NCBI RefSeq assembly: GCF_901709675.1
Contig: NC_051100.1
Coordinates: 1-64,000 of the forward strand
Direction of reading: 5' to 3'
From: Syngnathus acus
Lineage: Eukaryota > Chordata > Actinopteri > Syngnathiformes > Syngnathidae
DNA: 64,000 nucleotides
This document shows positions 1 through 11,357 of this stretch, piece by piece. The notes under the pieces were generated by a model, which saw nothing but the letters and a program-made list of their open reading frames with translations, ran no database searches and was not told the origin of the DNA. The position numbers and the translations under genes were made by a program. How positions within the stretch are numbered: position 1 is the stretch's first letter; every line of letters begins with the position of its first letter.

Positions 1-3000
1 ACCCAACCCTAGGCGCACATAGCCCTAAGCGAAACCCTAACCCTAACCCTAGGCGCACATAGCCCTAAGCGAAACCCTAACCCTAACCCTAGGCGCACAT
101 AGCCCTAAGCGAAACCCTAACCCTAACCCTAGGCGCACATAGCCCTAAGCGAAACCCTAACCCTAACCCTAGGCGCACATAGCCCTAAGCGAAACCCTAA
201 CCCTAACCCTAGGCGCACATAGCCCTAAGCGAAACCCTAACCCTAACCCTAGGCGCACATAGCCCTAAGCGAAACCCTAACCCTAACCCTAGGCGCACAT
301 AGCCCTAAGCGAAACCCTAACCCTAACCCTAGGCGCACATAGCCCTAAGCGAAACCCTAACCCTAACCCTAGGCGCACATAGCCCTAAGCGAAACCCTAA
401 CCCTAACCCTAGGCGCACATAGCCCTAAGCGAAAACCCTAACCCTAACCCTAGGCGCACATAGCCCTAAGCGAAACCCTAACCCTAACCCTAGGCGCACA
501 TAGCCCTAAGCGAAACCCTAACCCTAACCCTAGGCGCACATAGCCCTAAGCGAAACCCTAACCCTAACCCTAGGCGCACATAGCCCTAAGCGAAACCCTA
601 ACCCTAACCCTAGGCGCACATAGCCCTAAGCGAAACCCTAACCCTAACCCTAGGCGCACATAGCCCTAAGCGAAACCCTAACCCTAACCCTAGGCGCACA
701 TAGCCCTAAGCGAAACCCTAACCCTAACCCTAGGCGCACATAGCCCTAAGCGAAACCCTAACCCTAACCCTAGGCGCACATAGCCCTAAGCGAAACCCTA
801 ACCCTAACCCTAGGCGCACATAGCCCTAAGCGAAACCCTAACCCTAACCCTAGGCGCACATAGCCCTAAGCGAAACCCTAACCCTAACCCTAGGCGCACA
901 TAGCCCTAAGCGAAACCCTAACCCTAACCCTAGGCGCACATAGCCCTAAGCGAAACCCTAACCCTAACCCTAGGCGCACATAGCCCTAAGCGAAACCCTA
1001 ACCCTAACCCTAGGCGCACATAGCCCTAAGCGAAACCCTAACCCTAACCCTAGGCGCACATAGCCCTAAGCGAAACCCTAACCCTAACCCTAGGCGCACA
1101 TAGCCCTAAGCGAAACCCTAACCCTAACCCTAGGCGCACATAGCCCTAAGCGAAACCCTAACCCTAACCCTAGGCGCACATAGCCCTAAGCGAAACCCTA
1201 ACCCTAACCCTAGGCGCACATAGCCCTAAGCGAAACCCTAACCCTAACCCTAGGCGCACATAGCCCTAAGCGAAACCCTAACCCTAACCCTAGGCGCACA
1301 TAGCCCTAAGCGAAACCCTAACCCTAACCCTAGGCGCACATAGCCCTAAGCGAAACCCTAACCCTAACCCTAGGCGCACATAGCCCTAAGCGAAACCCTA
1401 ACCCTAACCCTAGGCGCACATAGCCCTAAGCGAAACCCTAACCCTAACCCTAGGCGCACATAGCCCTAAGCGAAACCCTAACCCTAACCCTAGGCGCACA
1501 TAGCCCTAAGCGAAACCCTAACCCTAACCCTAGGCGCACATAGCCCTAAGCGAAACCCTAACCCTAACCCTAGGCGCACATAGCCCTAAGCGAAACCCTA
1601 ACCCTAACCCTAGGCGCACATAGCCCTAAGCGAAACCCTAACCCTAACCCTAGGCGCACATAGCCCTAAGCGAAACCCTAACCCTAACCCTAGGCGCACA
1701 TAGCCCTAAGCGAAACCCTAACCCTAACCCTAGGCGCACATAGCCCTAAGCGAAACCCTAACCCTAACCCTAGGCGCACATAGCCCTAAGCGAAACCCTA
1801 ACCCTAACCCTAGGCGCACATAGCCCTAAGCGAAACCCTAACCCTAACCCTAGGCGCACATAGCCCTAAGCGAAACCCTAACCCTAACCCTAGGCGCACA
1901 TAGCCCTAAGCGAAACCCTAACCCTAACCCTAGGCGCACATAGCCCTAAGCGAAACCCTAACCCTAACCCTAGGCGCACATAGCCCTAAGCGAAACCCTA
2001 ACCCTAACCCTAGGCGCACATAGCCCTAAGCGAAACCCTAACCCTAACCCTAGGCGCACATAGCCCTAAGCGAAACCCTAACCCTAACCCTAGGCGCACA
2101 TAGCCCTAAGCGAAACCCTAACCCTAACCCTAGGCGCACATAGCCCTAAGCGAAACCCTAACCCTAACCCTAGGCGCACATAGCCCTAAGCGAAACCCTA
2201 ACCCTAACCCTAGGCGCACATAGCCCTAAGCGAAACCCTAACCCTAACCCTAGGCGCACATAGCCCTAAGCGAAACCCTAACCCTAACCCTAGGCGCACA
2301 TAGCCCTAAGCGAAACCCTAACCCTAACCCTAGGCGCACATAGCCCTAAGCGAAACCCTAACCCTAACCCTAGGCGCACATAGCCCTAAGCGAAACCCTA
2401 ACCCTAACCCTAGGCGCACATAGCCCTAAGCGAAACCCTAACCCTAACCCTAGGCGCACATAGCCCTAAGCGAAACCCTAACCCTAACCCTAGGCGCACA
2501 TAGCCCTAAGCGAAACCCTAACCCTAACCCTAGGCGCACATAGCCCTAAGCGAAACCCTAACCCTAACCCTAGGCGCACATAGCCCTAAGCGAAACCCTA
2601 ACCCTAACCCTAGGCGCACATAGCCCTAAGCGAAACCCTAACCCTAACCCTAGGCGCACATAGCCCTAAGCGAAACCCTAACCCTAACCCTAGGCGCACA
2701 TAGCCCTAAGCGAAACCCTAACCCTAACCCTAGGCGCACATAGCCCTAAGCGAAACCCTAACCCTAACCCTAGGCGCACATAGCCCTAAGCGAAACCCTA
2801 ACCCTAACCCTAGGCGCACATAGCCCTAAGCGAAACCCTAACCCTAACCCTAGGCGCACATAGCCCTAAGCGAAACCCTAACCCTAACCCTAGGCGCACA
2901 TAGCCCTAAGCGAAACCCTAACCCTAACCCTAGGCGCACATAGCCCTAAGCGAAACCCTAACCCTAACCCTAGGCGCACATAGCCCTAAGCGAAACCCTA

Positions 3001-5175
3001 ACCCTAACCCTAGGCGCACATAGCCCTAAGCGAAACCCTAACCCTAACCCTAGGCGCACATAGCCCTAAGCGAAACCCTAACCCTAACCCTAGGCGCACA
3101 TAGCCCTAAGCGAAACCCTAACCCTAACCCTAGGCGCACATAGCCCTAAGCGAAACCCTAACCCTAACCCTAGGCGCACATAGCCCTAAGCGAAACCCTA
3201 ACCCTAACCCTAGGCGCACATAGCCCTAAGCGAAACCCTAACCCTAACCCTAGGCGCACATAGCCCTAAGCGAAACCCTAACCCTAACCCTAGGCGCACA
3301 TAGCCCTAAGCGAAACCCTAACCCTAACCCTAGGCGCACATAGCCCTAAGCGAAACCCTAACCCTAACCCTAGGCGCACATAGCCCTAAGCGAAACCCTA
3401 ACCCTAACCCTAGGCGCACATAGCCCTAAGCGAAACCCTAACCCTAACCCTAGGCGCACATAGCCCTAAGCGAAACCCTAACCCTAACCCTAGGCGCACA
3501 TAGCCCTAAGCGAAACCCTAACCCTAACCCTAGGCGCACATAGCCCTAAGCGAAACCCTAACCCTAACCCTAGGCGCACATAGCCCTAAGCGAAACCCTA
3601 ACCCTAACCCTAGGCGCACATAGCCCTAAGCGAAACCCTAACCCTAACCCTAGGCGCACATAGCCCTAAGCGAAACCCTAACCCTAACCCTAGGCGCACA
3701 TAGCCCTAAGCGAAACCCTAACCCTAACCCTAGGCGCACATAGCCCTAAGCGAAACCCTAACCCTAACCCTAGGCGCACATAGCCCTAAGCGAAACCCTA
3801 ACCCTAACCCTAGGCGCACATAGCCCTAAGCGAAACCCTAACCCTAACCCTAGGCGCACATAGCCCTAAGCGAAACCCTAACCCTAACCCTAGGCGCACA
3901 TAGCCCTAAGCGAAACCCTAACCCTAACCCTAGGCGCACATAGCCCTAAGCGAAACCCTAACCCTAACCCTAGGCGCACATAGCCCTAAGCGAAACCCTA
4001 ACCCTAACCCTAGGCGCACATAGCCCTAAGCGAAACCCTAACCCTAACCCTAGGCGCACATAGCCCTAAGCGAAACCCTAACCCTAACCCTAGGCGCACA
4101 TAGCCCTAAGCGAAACCCTAACCCTAACCCTAGGCGCACATAGCCCTAAGCGAAACCCTAACCCTAACCCTAGGCGCACATAGCCCTAAGCGAAACCCTA
4201 ACCCTAACCCTAGGCGCACATAGCCCTAAGCGAAACCCTAACCCTAACCCTAGGCGCACATAGCCCTAAGCGAAACCCTAACCCTAACCCTAGGCGCACA
4301 TAGCCCTAAGCGAAACCCTAACCCTAACCCTAGGCGCACATAGCCCTAAGCGAAACCCTAACCCTAACCCTAGGCGCACATAGCCCTAAGCGAAACCCTA
4401 ACCCTAACCCTAGGCGCACATAGCCCTAAGCGAAACCCTAACCCTAACCCTAGGCGCACATAGCCCTAAGCGAAACCCTAACCCTAACCCTAGGCGCACA
4501 TAGCCCTAAGCGAAACCCTAACCCTAACCCTAGGCGCACATAGCCCTAAGCGAAACCCTAACCCTAACCCTAGGCGCACATAGCCCTAAGCGAAACCCTA
4601 ACCCTAACCCTAGGCGCACATAGCCCTAAGCGAAACCCTAACCCTAACCCTAGGCGCACATAGCCCTAAGCGAAACCCTAACCCTAACCCTAGGCGCACA
4701 TAGCCCTAAGCGAAACCCTAACCCTAACCCTAGGCGCACATAGCCCTAAGCGAAACCCTAACCCTAACCCTAGGCGCACATAGCCCTAAGCGAAACCCTA
4801 ACCCTAACCCTAGGCGCACATAGCCCTAAGCGAAACCCTAACCCTAACCCTAGGCGCACATAGCCCTAAGCGAAACCCTAACCCTAACCCTAGGCGCACA
4901 TAGCCCTAAGCGAAACCCTAACCCTAACCCTAGGCGCACATAGCCCTAAGCGAAACCCTAACCCTAACCCTAGGCGCACATAGCCCTAAGCGAAACCCTA
5001 ACCCTAACCCTAGGCGCACATAGCCCTAAGCGAAACCCTAACCCTAACCTAGGCGCACATAGCCCTAAGCGAAACCCTAACCCTAACCTAGGCGCACATA
5101 GCCCTAAGCGAAACCCTAACCCTAACCCTAGGCGCACATAGCCCTAAGCGAAACCCTAACCCTAACCCTAGGCGC
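1..5175. repeat. Telomere-like 40-bp tandem array
   Basis: About 129 head-to-tail copies of a 40-bp unit. Each unit has a run of CCCTAACCCTAACCCT followed by a non-telomeric spacer that contains AGGCGCACATAGC and then a further isolated CCCTAA flanked by G. The C-rich strand reads 5'->3' from the left edge, as expected for the left end of a vertebrate chromosome. The copies look identical by eye from about 437 to 5046 (about 115 units). Exceptions are one extra A near 433 and two consecutive copies near 5047 and 5087 that share the same 1-nt C deletion. There is no long pure CCCTAA tract in the window, so the true chromosome tip is probably outside it or was not assembled. Confidence 0.93.
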
Positions 5176-8100
5176 ACATAGCAATCGTCACCTTTAGCAC
5201 ATAGCAATCGTCACCTTTAGCACATAGCAATCGTCACCTTTAGCACATAGCAATCGTCACCTTTAGCACATAGCAATCGTCACCTTTAGAACACATGAGC
5301 AATCGTCACCTTTAGCACATAGCAATCCGTCGCCCTTTAGCACATAGCAATCGTCCCCTTTAGCACATAAGCAATCGTCACCTTTAGCACATAGCAATCG
5401 TCACCTTTAGCACAATATCACTCGTCTACCTTTAGCCACATAGCAATCGTCACCTTTAGCACATAGCAATACGTCCACCCTTCTAGCCACATAAGCAATC
5501 GTCACCTTATAGCCACATAGCACTCGTCACCTTTAGCACATAGCCAATGTCACCTTTAGCATAGCAAATGTCACCTTTAGCACATAGCAAATGTCACCTT
5601 TAGCACATAGCAAATGTCACCTTTAGCACATAGCAAATGTCACCTTTAGCACATAGCAATGTCACCTTTAGCACATAGCAAATGTCACCTTTAGCACATA
5701 GCAAATGTCACCTTTAGCACATAGCAAATGTCACCTTTAGCACATAGCAAATCGTCACCTTTAGCACATAGCAAATGTCACCTTTAGCACATAGCAAATG
5801 TCACCTTTAGCACATAGCAAATGTCACCTTTAGCACATAGCAAATGTCACCTTTAGCACATAGCAAACCGTCACCTTTAGCACATAGCAAATGTCACCTT
5901 TAGCACATAGCAAATGTCACCTTTAGCACATAGCAAATGTCACCTTTAGCACATAGCAAATGTCACCTTTAGCACATAGCAAATGTCACCTTTAGCACAT
6001 AGCAAATGTCACCTTTAGCACATAGCAATGTCACCTTTAGCACATAGCAATGTCACCTTTAGCACATAGCAATCGTCACCTTTAGCACATAGCAATCGTC
6101 ACCTTTAGCACATAGCAATCGTCACCTTTAGCACATAGCAATCGTCACCTTTAGCACATAGCAATCGTCACCTTTAGCACATAGCAATCGTCACCTTTAG
6201 CACATAGCAATCGTCACCTTTAGCACATAGCAATCGTCACCTTTAGCACATAGCAATCGTCACCTTTAGCACATAGCAATCGTCACCTTTAGCACATAGC
6301 AATCGTCACCTTTAGCACATAGCAATCGTCACCTTTAGCACATAGCAATCGTCACCTTTAGCACATAGCAATCGTCACCTTTAGCACATAGCAATCGTCA
6401 CCTTTAGCACATAGCAAATCGTCACCTTTAGCACATAGCAATCGTCACCTTTAGCACATAGCAATCGTCACCTTTGGCACATAGCAATCGTCACCTTTAG
6501 CACATAGCAAATCGTCACCTTTAGCACATAGCAATCGTCACCTTTAGCACATAGCAATCGTCACCTTTAGCACATAGCAATCGTCACCTTTAGCACATAG
6601 CAATCGTCACCTTTAGCACATAGCAATCGTCACCTTTAGCACATAGCAATCGTCACCTTTAGCACATAGCAATCGTCACCTTTAGCACATAGCAATCGTC
6701 ACCTTTAGCACATAGCAATCGTCACCTTTAGCACATTGCAATCGTCACCTTTAGCACATTAGCAATCGTCACCTTTAGCACATAGCAATCGTCACCTTTA
6801 GCACATAGCAATCGTCACCTTTAGCACATAGCAATCGTCACCTTTAGCACATAGCAATCGTCACCTTTAGCACATTGCAATCGTCACCTTTAGCACATTG
6901 CAATCGTCACCTTTAGCACATAGCAATCGTCACCTTTAGCACATAGCAATCGTCACCTTTAGCACATAGCAATCGTCACCTTTAGCACATAGCAATCGTC
7001 ACCTTTAGCACATAGCAATCGTCACCTTTAGCACATAGCAATCGTCACCTTTAGCACATAGCAATCGTCACCTTTAGCACATAGCAATCGTCACCTTTAG
7101 CACATTGCAATCGTCACCTTTAGCACATAGCAATCGTCACCTTTAGCACATAGCAATCGTCACCTTTAGCACATAGCAATCGTCACCTTTAGCACATAGC
7201 AAATCGTCACCTTTAGCACATAGCAATCGTCACCTTTAGCACATAGCAATGTCACCTTTAGCACATAGCAATCGTCACCTTTAGCACATAGCAATGTCAC
7301 CTTTAGCACATAGCAAATCGTCACCTTTAGCACATAGCAATCGTCACCTTTAGCACATAGCAAATCGTCACCTTTAGCACATAGCAATCGTCACCTTTAG
7401 CACATAGCAAATCGTCACCTTTAGCACATAGCAATCGTCACCTTTAGCACATAGCAATCGTCACCTTTAGCACATAGCAATCGTCACCTTTAGCACATAG
7501 CAATCGTCACCTTTAGCACATAGCAATCGTCACCTTTAGCACATTGCAATCGTCACCTTTAGCACATTGCAAATGTCACCTTTAGCACATTGCAAATGTC
7601 ACCTTTAGCACATTGCAAATGTCACCTTTAGCACATTGCAAATGTCACCTTTAGCACATTGCAAATCGTCACCTTTAGCACATTGCAAATGTCACCTTTA
7701 GCACATTGCAAATGTCACCTTTAGCACATTGCAATGTCACCTTTAGCACATAGCAAATGTCACCTTTAGCACATAGCAAATGTCACCTTTAGCACATAGC
7801 AAATGTCACCTTTAGCACATAGCAATGTCACCTTTAGCACATAGCAAATGTCACCTTTAGCACATAGCAAATGTCACCTTTAGCACATAGCAAATGTCAC
7901 CTTTAGCACATAGCAAATGTCACCTTTAGCACATAGCAAATGTCACCTTTAGCACATAGCAATGTCACCTTTAGCACATAGCAATGTCACCTTTAGCACA
8001 TAGCAAATGTCACCTTTAGCACATAGCAAATGTCACCTTTAGCACATAGCAAATGTCACCTTTAGCACATAGCAAATCGTCACCTTTAGCACATAGCAAT

Positions 8101-8578
8101 CGTCACCTTTAGCACATAGCAAATGTCACCTTTAGCACATAGCAATCGTCACCTTTAGCACATAGCAATCGTCACCTTTAGCACATAGCAAATGTCACCT
8201 TTAGCACATAGCAAATGTCACCTTTAGCACATAGCAATCGTCACCTTTAGCACATAGCAATCGTCACCTTTAGCACATAGCAATCGTCACCTTTAGCACA
8301 TTGCAATCGTCACCTTTAGCACATTGCAATCGTCACCTTTAGCACATTGCAATCGTCACCTTTAGCACATTGCAATCGTCACCTTTAGCACATTGCAATC
8401 GTCACCTTTAGCACATTGCAATCGTCACCTTTAGCACATTGCAATCGTCACCTTTAGCACATTGCAATCGTCACCTTTAGCACATTGCAATCGTCACCTT
8501 TAGCACATTGCAAATGTCACCTTTAGCACATTGCAAATGTCACCTTTAGCACATTGCAAATGTCACCTTTAGCACCTA
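5174..8578. repeat. 22-24-bp subtelomeric satellite
   Basis: Roughly 148 tandem copies of a unit of mostly 23 bp made of TTTAGCACATAGC followed by AATCGTCACC. Variants are arranged in blocks. Copies with extra indels lie at about 5280-5560. Copies with AAATGTC (22-23 bp) dominate 5560-6060 and 7740-8220. Copies with AATCGTC dominate 6063-7545. Copies with CACATTGC in place of CACATAGC are concentrated at about 7545-7740 and 8300-8575, with isolated ones elsewhere. Block structure of this kind is expected from local unequal exchange. Open frames across it (for example 7166-7387 minus) are repeat artefacts. Confidence 0.95.
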
Positions 8579-8592
8579 ACCACATCAGACCT

Positions 8593-8644
8593 CAGCACCT
8601 AGCCTCTTAGCACCTAGCCTCTTAGCACCTAGCCTCTTAGCACA
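8593..8644. repeat. Three copies of a 15-bp repeat at the satellite edge
   Basis: CTTAGCACCTAGCCT is repeated three times directly after the satellite. It shares TTAGCAC with the 23-bp unit, so it may be a decayed derivative that marks the inner boundary of the array. From 8645 to about 8880 I see only AT-rich sequence with no recognisable feature. Confidence 0.8.
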
Positions 8645-8879
8645 ATTACAGAGTATGACATCACAAAAAACAGAGTATGACATCACAAATGCAAAACATC
8701 TCACAAAGGAAATCACATCACCCCACGTGCTCTTAAAATAACTTGGCCAAAGCATTTGTCTATTTGATCTGCAGCAAATCCAAATTATACCTAAGGATGG
8801 TGACAAATCTTAATATCATACTTAATAGGACATATTAAAGACTTTGGAGTAAATTAATTTATTTATTTGCTAATTGCCA

Positions 8880-10850
8880 TTTTAATTATGGTTTTGTATA
8901 AATACTAGGTATAAACAGAAATTATACTACACAAAATGGGCAGACTTTACTTGTTTGAAAAGGAGTGGGAAGTAAGACTTATTTCATTCATTTAAAGGGA
9001 AGAAGTAAGACTTATTTATCGGAAAGAATGGATTTGCTGGAATCTCAAATTTCCAAAATGAATGAATGAAGTCATTTCAATTATGATTTGGGATAAATAC
9101 TAGGTGTGAACACAAAAACTACTGCACAAAATGGCCAGTTTACTTGTTTGAAAAGGACTGTGAAGAAGAGAGACTTATTTCATTTATTTAATGGGAAGAA
9201 GTCAGACTTATTTAGTTTGTTTAATCTATTTTTGTTCCCAGGCAAAATTGGATTTGCTGCAATTGCAAATTTCAACAAAGCACAGTGCCAAATCTTGACT
9301 TGAGACCTGATAGGACGTATTAAACGCCTAGTTAAATTGATAGAAGTTGGTCGTATGAGCGAGTGGAGTAACATGAAATCTATTCTCAATTACAAATAGC
9401 ACACACAACTTTGGATATTTTGAATGAATGAGTGAGTGAATGAATCTTATTTGTTCATTTAAATTATGACTGTATAAATACTAGGTATAAACAGAAAATC
9501 TCCTGCACAAAATGGCCAGTTTACTTGTTTGAAAAGGTGTGGGAACAAGTCATCTATCCAATTTAAGACAAATGTAGTTTGTAACCTCTAACAATGTGTT
9601 ACTTTAGCTATTGTTGTCTGTGACTTTCCCATGAATAAAAAGGAAGGAAGGACTCACCGGAGACGTCTTCGCCAACGTGCAACCGTTGTACTTTGTATTT
9701 TTATCCTTCTTACAGTGGAAAACATACAGCCAAAGAACACCGTGGAACCTAAAGGAATGAAAGAAAACTATCATTTGGCCACAACCAATATTCGCAGATA
9801 CAACACAATGTGACGTGCGGGGTTAGGGAGGGGCCCTCGTTTTAAACTACTTTTTTTGAAAAGGAGTGGGAACAAGCAAGACTTATTTAATTTATTTAAT
9901 GGGAACAAGTAAGACTTATTTAGTTTATTTAATCTATTTTTGTTCCCAGGCAAAATTGGATTTGCTGCAATTGCAAATTTCAACAAAGTACGGTGCCAAA
10001 ATCTTGACTTGGGACCTGATAGGGCGTATTAAACTCATTTAATAGGAAGAAGACTTATTTAGCTTATTTAATCTATTTTTGTTCCCTGGCAAAATTGGAT
10101 GCATGGTGCCAAATCATTACTTGAGACCTGATAGGATGTATTAAACGCTTAGTTAAATCGACAGAAGTTGGTAAGAAGAGCGAGGGGAGTAACGGTGGTT
10201 GAATGGATGAATGAATGTTGAAAGTAATTTAAATTATGACTTTGTATAAATACTAGGTATTAACAGAACATCTACTGCGCAAAATGGGCAGTTTACTTGT
10301 TTGAGAAGGAGTGGCAAGAAGTAAGACTTATTTAATCTGTTTGTTCCCAGGCAAAATTGGATGTGCTGCAATTCCAGATTTCACCACATGATGGTGCCAA
10401 ATTTTGACTTGAGCCATGATAGGAAATATTAAACACAGTTGAATTGATAGAAGTTGGTAATAAGACCGAGTGGAATAACATGAATGTTCTGAATTAGACA
10501 TAGTTTGAATATGCTTTTGAATATTTTTTAGGTAAACAGTTTTGCTTCACTCAGAGCATCATTTGAGCAGTCTGATAATCTACCAAATCTTTGAATTGAA
10601 GAATTTGTGATTTAAGAAATAGCTTGTTATTATTTTCAAGGTAATCAGATTTGTTTATAATTCTAATGGCCTTCTTTTCAAAACTTTTGTTTGTTCCCAG
10701 GCAAAATTGGATGTGCTGCAATTCCAAATTTCACCACATGATGGTGCCAGATTTTGACTTCAGCCCTGATAGGACATATTAAATAAACACTTAGTTGAAT
10801 TGATAGAAGTTGGTAATAAGACCGAGTGGAATAACATGAATGTTTGGAAT
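8880..10850. repeat. Degenerate subtelomeric repeat family
   Basis: Several incomplete, diverged copies of one repeat follow each other. Recognition strings are ATAAATACTAGGT (near 8898, 9090, 9474 and 10248), TTTACTTGTTTGA, AGTAAGACTTATTT, and TTGTTCCCAGGCAAAATTGG (near 9234, 9941, 10342 and 10691, with a variant near 10080). Each copy tends to end near ATAGAAGTTGGTAATAAGA. Copies differ in length because of internal deletions, so there is no fixed period. No coding potential was recognised; short ORFs at 9106-9303 and 9631-9813 have no protein-like features that I know. Sequence at 10540-10690 between two copies is unrelated AT-rich DNA. Confidence 0.82.
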
Positions 10851-10877
10851 TAGACAGTTTGAATATGCTTTTGAATA

Positions 10878-11357
10878 TCTCAAAGGGGGATGAGTCTGCC
10901 TACAGGGACGAAGTGGTCCAGCTATCGGAGTGGTGTGGAGAGAACAATCTGCTCCTAAACACGGCTAAAACCCAAGAACTGGTCATTGATTTTAGGAGGA
11001 AAAATAAAATGGACATTCCACCACTTATCATCGACGGGGTCTGTGTGAAGAGGGTGTCCTCCTTCCGCTACCTGGGAGTCCACATCGAGGAGGACTTCAC
11101 CTGGGGCGTGAACACCTCTGAGCTGCTTAAAAAGGCCCAGCAGAGACTCTACTTTTTAAGGGTGCTGAGGAGGCACAGCATTACACAGACTGCTGGTGTC
11201 CTTCTATCGCTGCTCCATAGAAAGCACTTTAACGTACTGTATACGTGTTTGGTACTCCAGCTGCACTGCTGCTCAGAGGAAAAAGCTCCAAGAGGTCATC
11301 AACACAGCACAGAAGATCATTGGCTGCCCTCTCCCTCTTTACGGTGTTGTGCTTGAT
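10878..11357 (+). mobile_element. L2-like LINE reverse transcriptase fragment
   Basis: Frame 1 gives a typical non-LTR reverse transcriptase palm/thumb segment. It contains WCGENNLLLNTAKTQELVIDF, then FRYLGVHIEEDFTW, then KKAQQRLYFLRVLRRH. This pattern is known from L2/Maui-type fish LINEs (family knowledge). A frameshift near 11215 breaks the frame, after which an IIGCPLP-like segment appears in another frame. The 5' part of the element is absent. The fragment stops where the large palindrome starts, so it is dead and probably truncated by that insertion or rearrangement. Confidence 0.85.

Noticed and set aside
7166-7387. Open frame on the minus strand with a repeating CAKGDD/CYVLKVT pattern
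   Set aside because: It is only the 22-24-bp satellite read in alternating frames; no start context, homology or gene structure.
5181-8578. CRISPR-like regular repeats
   Set aside because: The units follow each other directly with no unique spacers, in a vertebrate subtelomere. It is a simple satellite.
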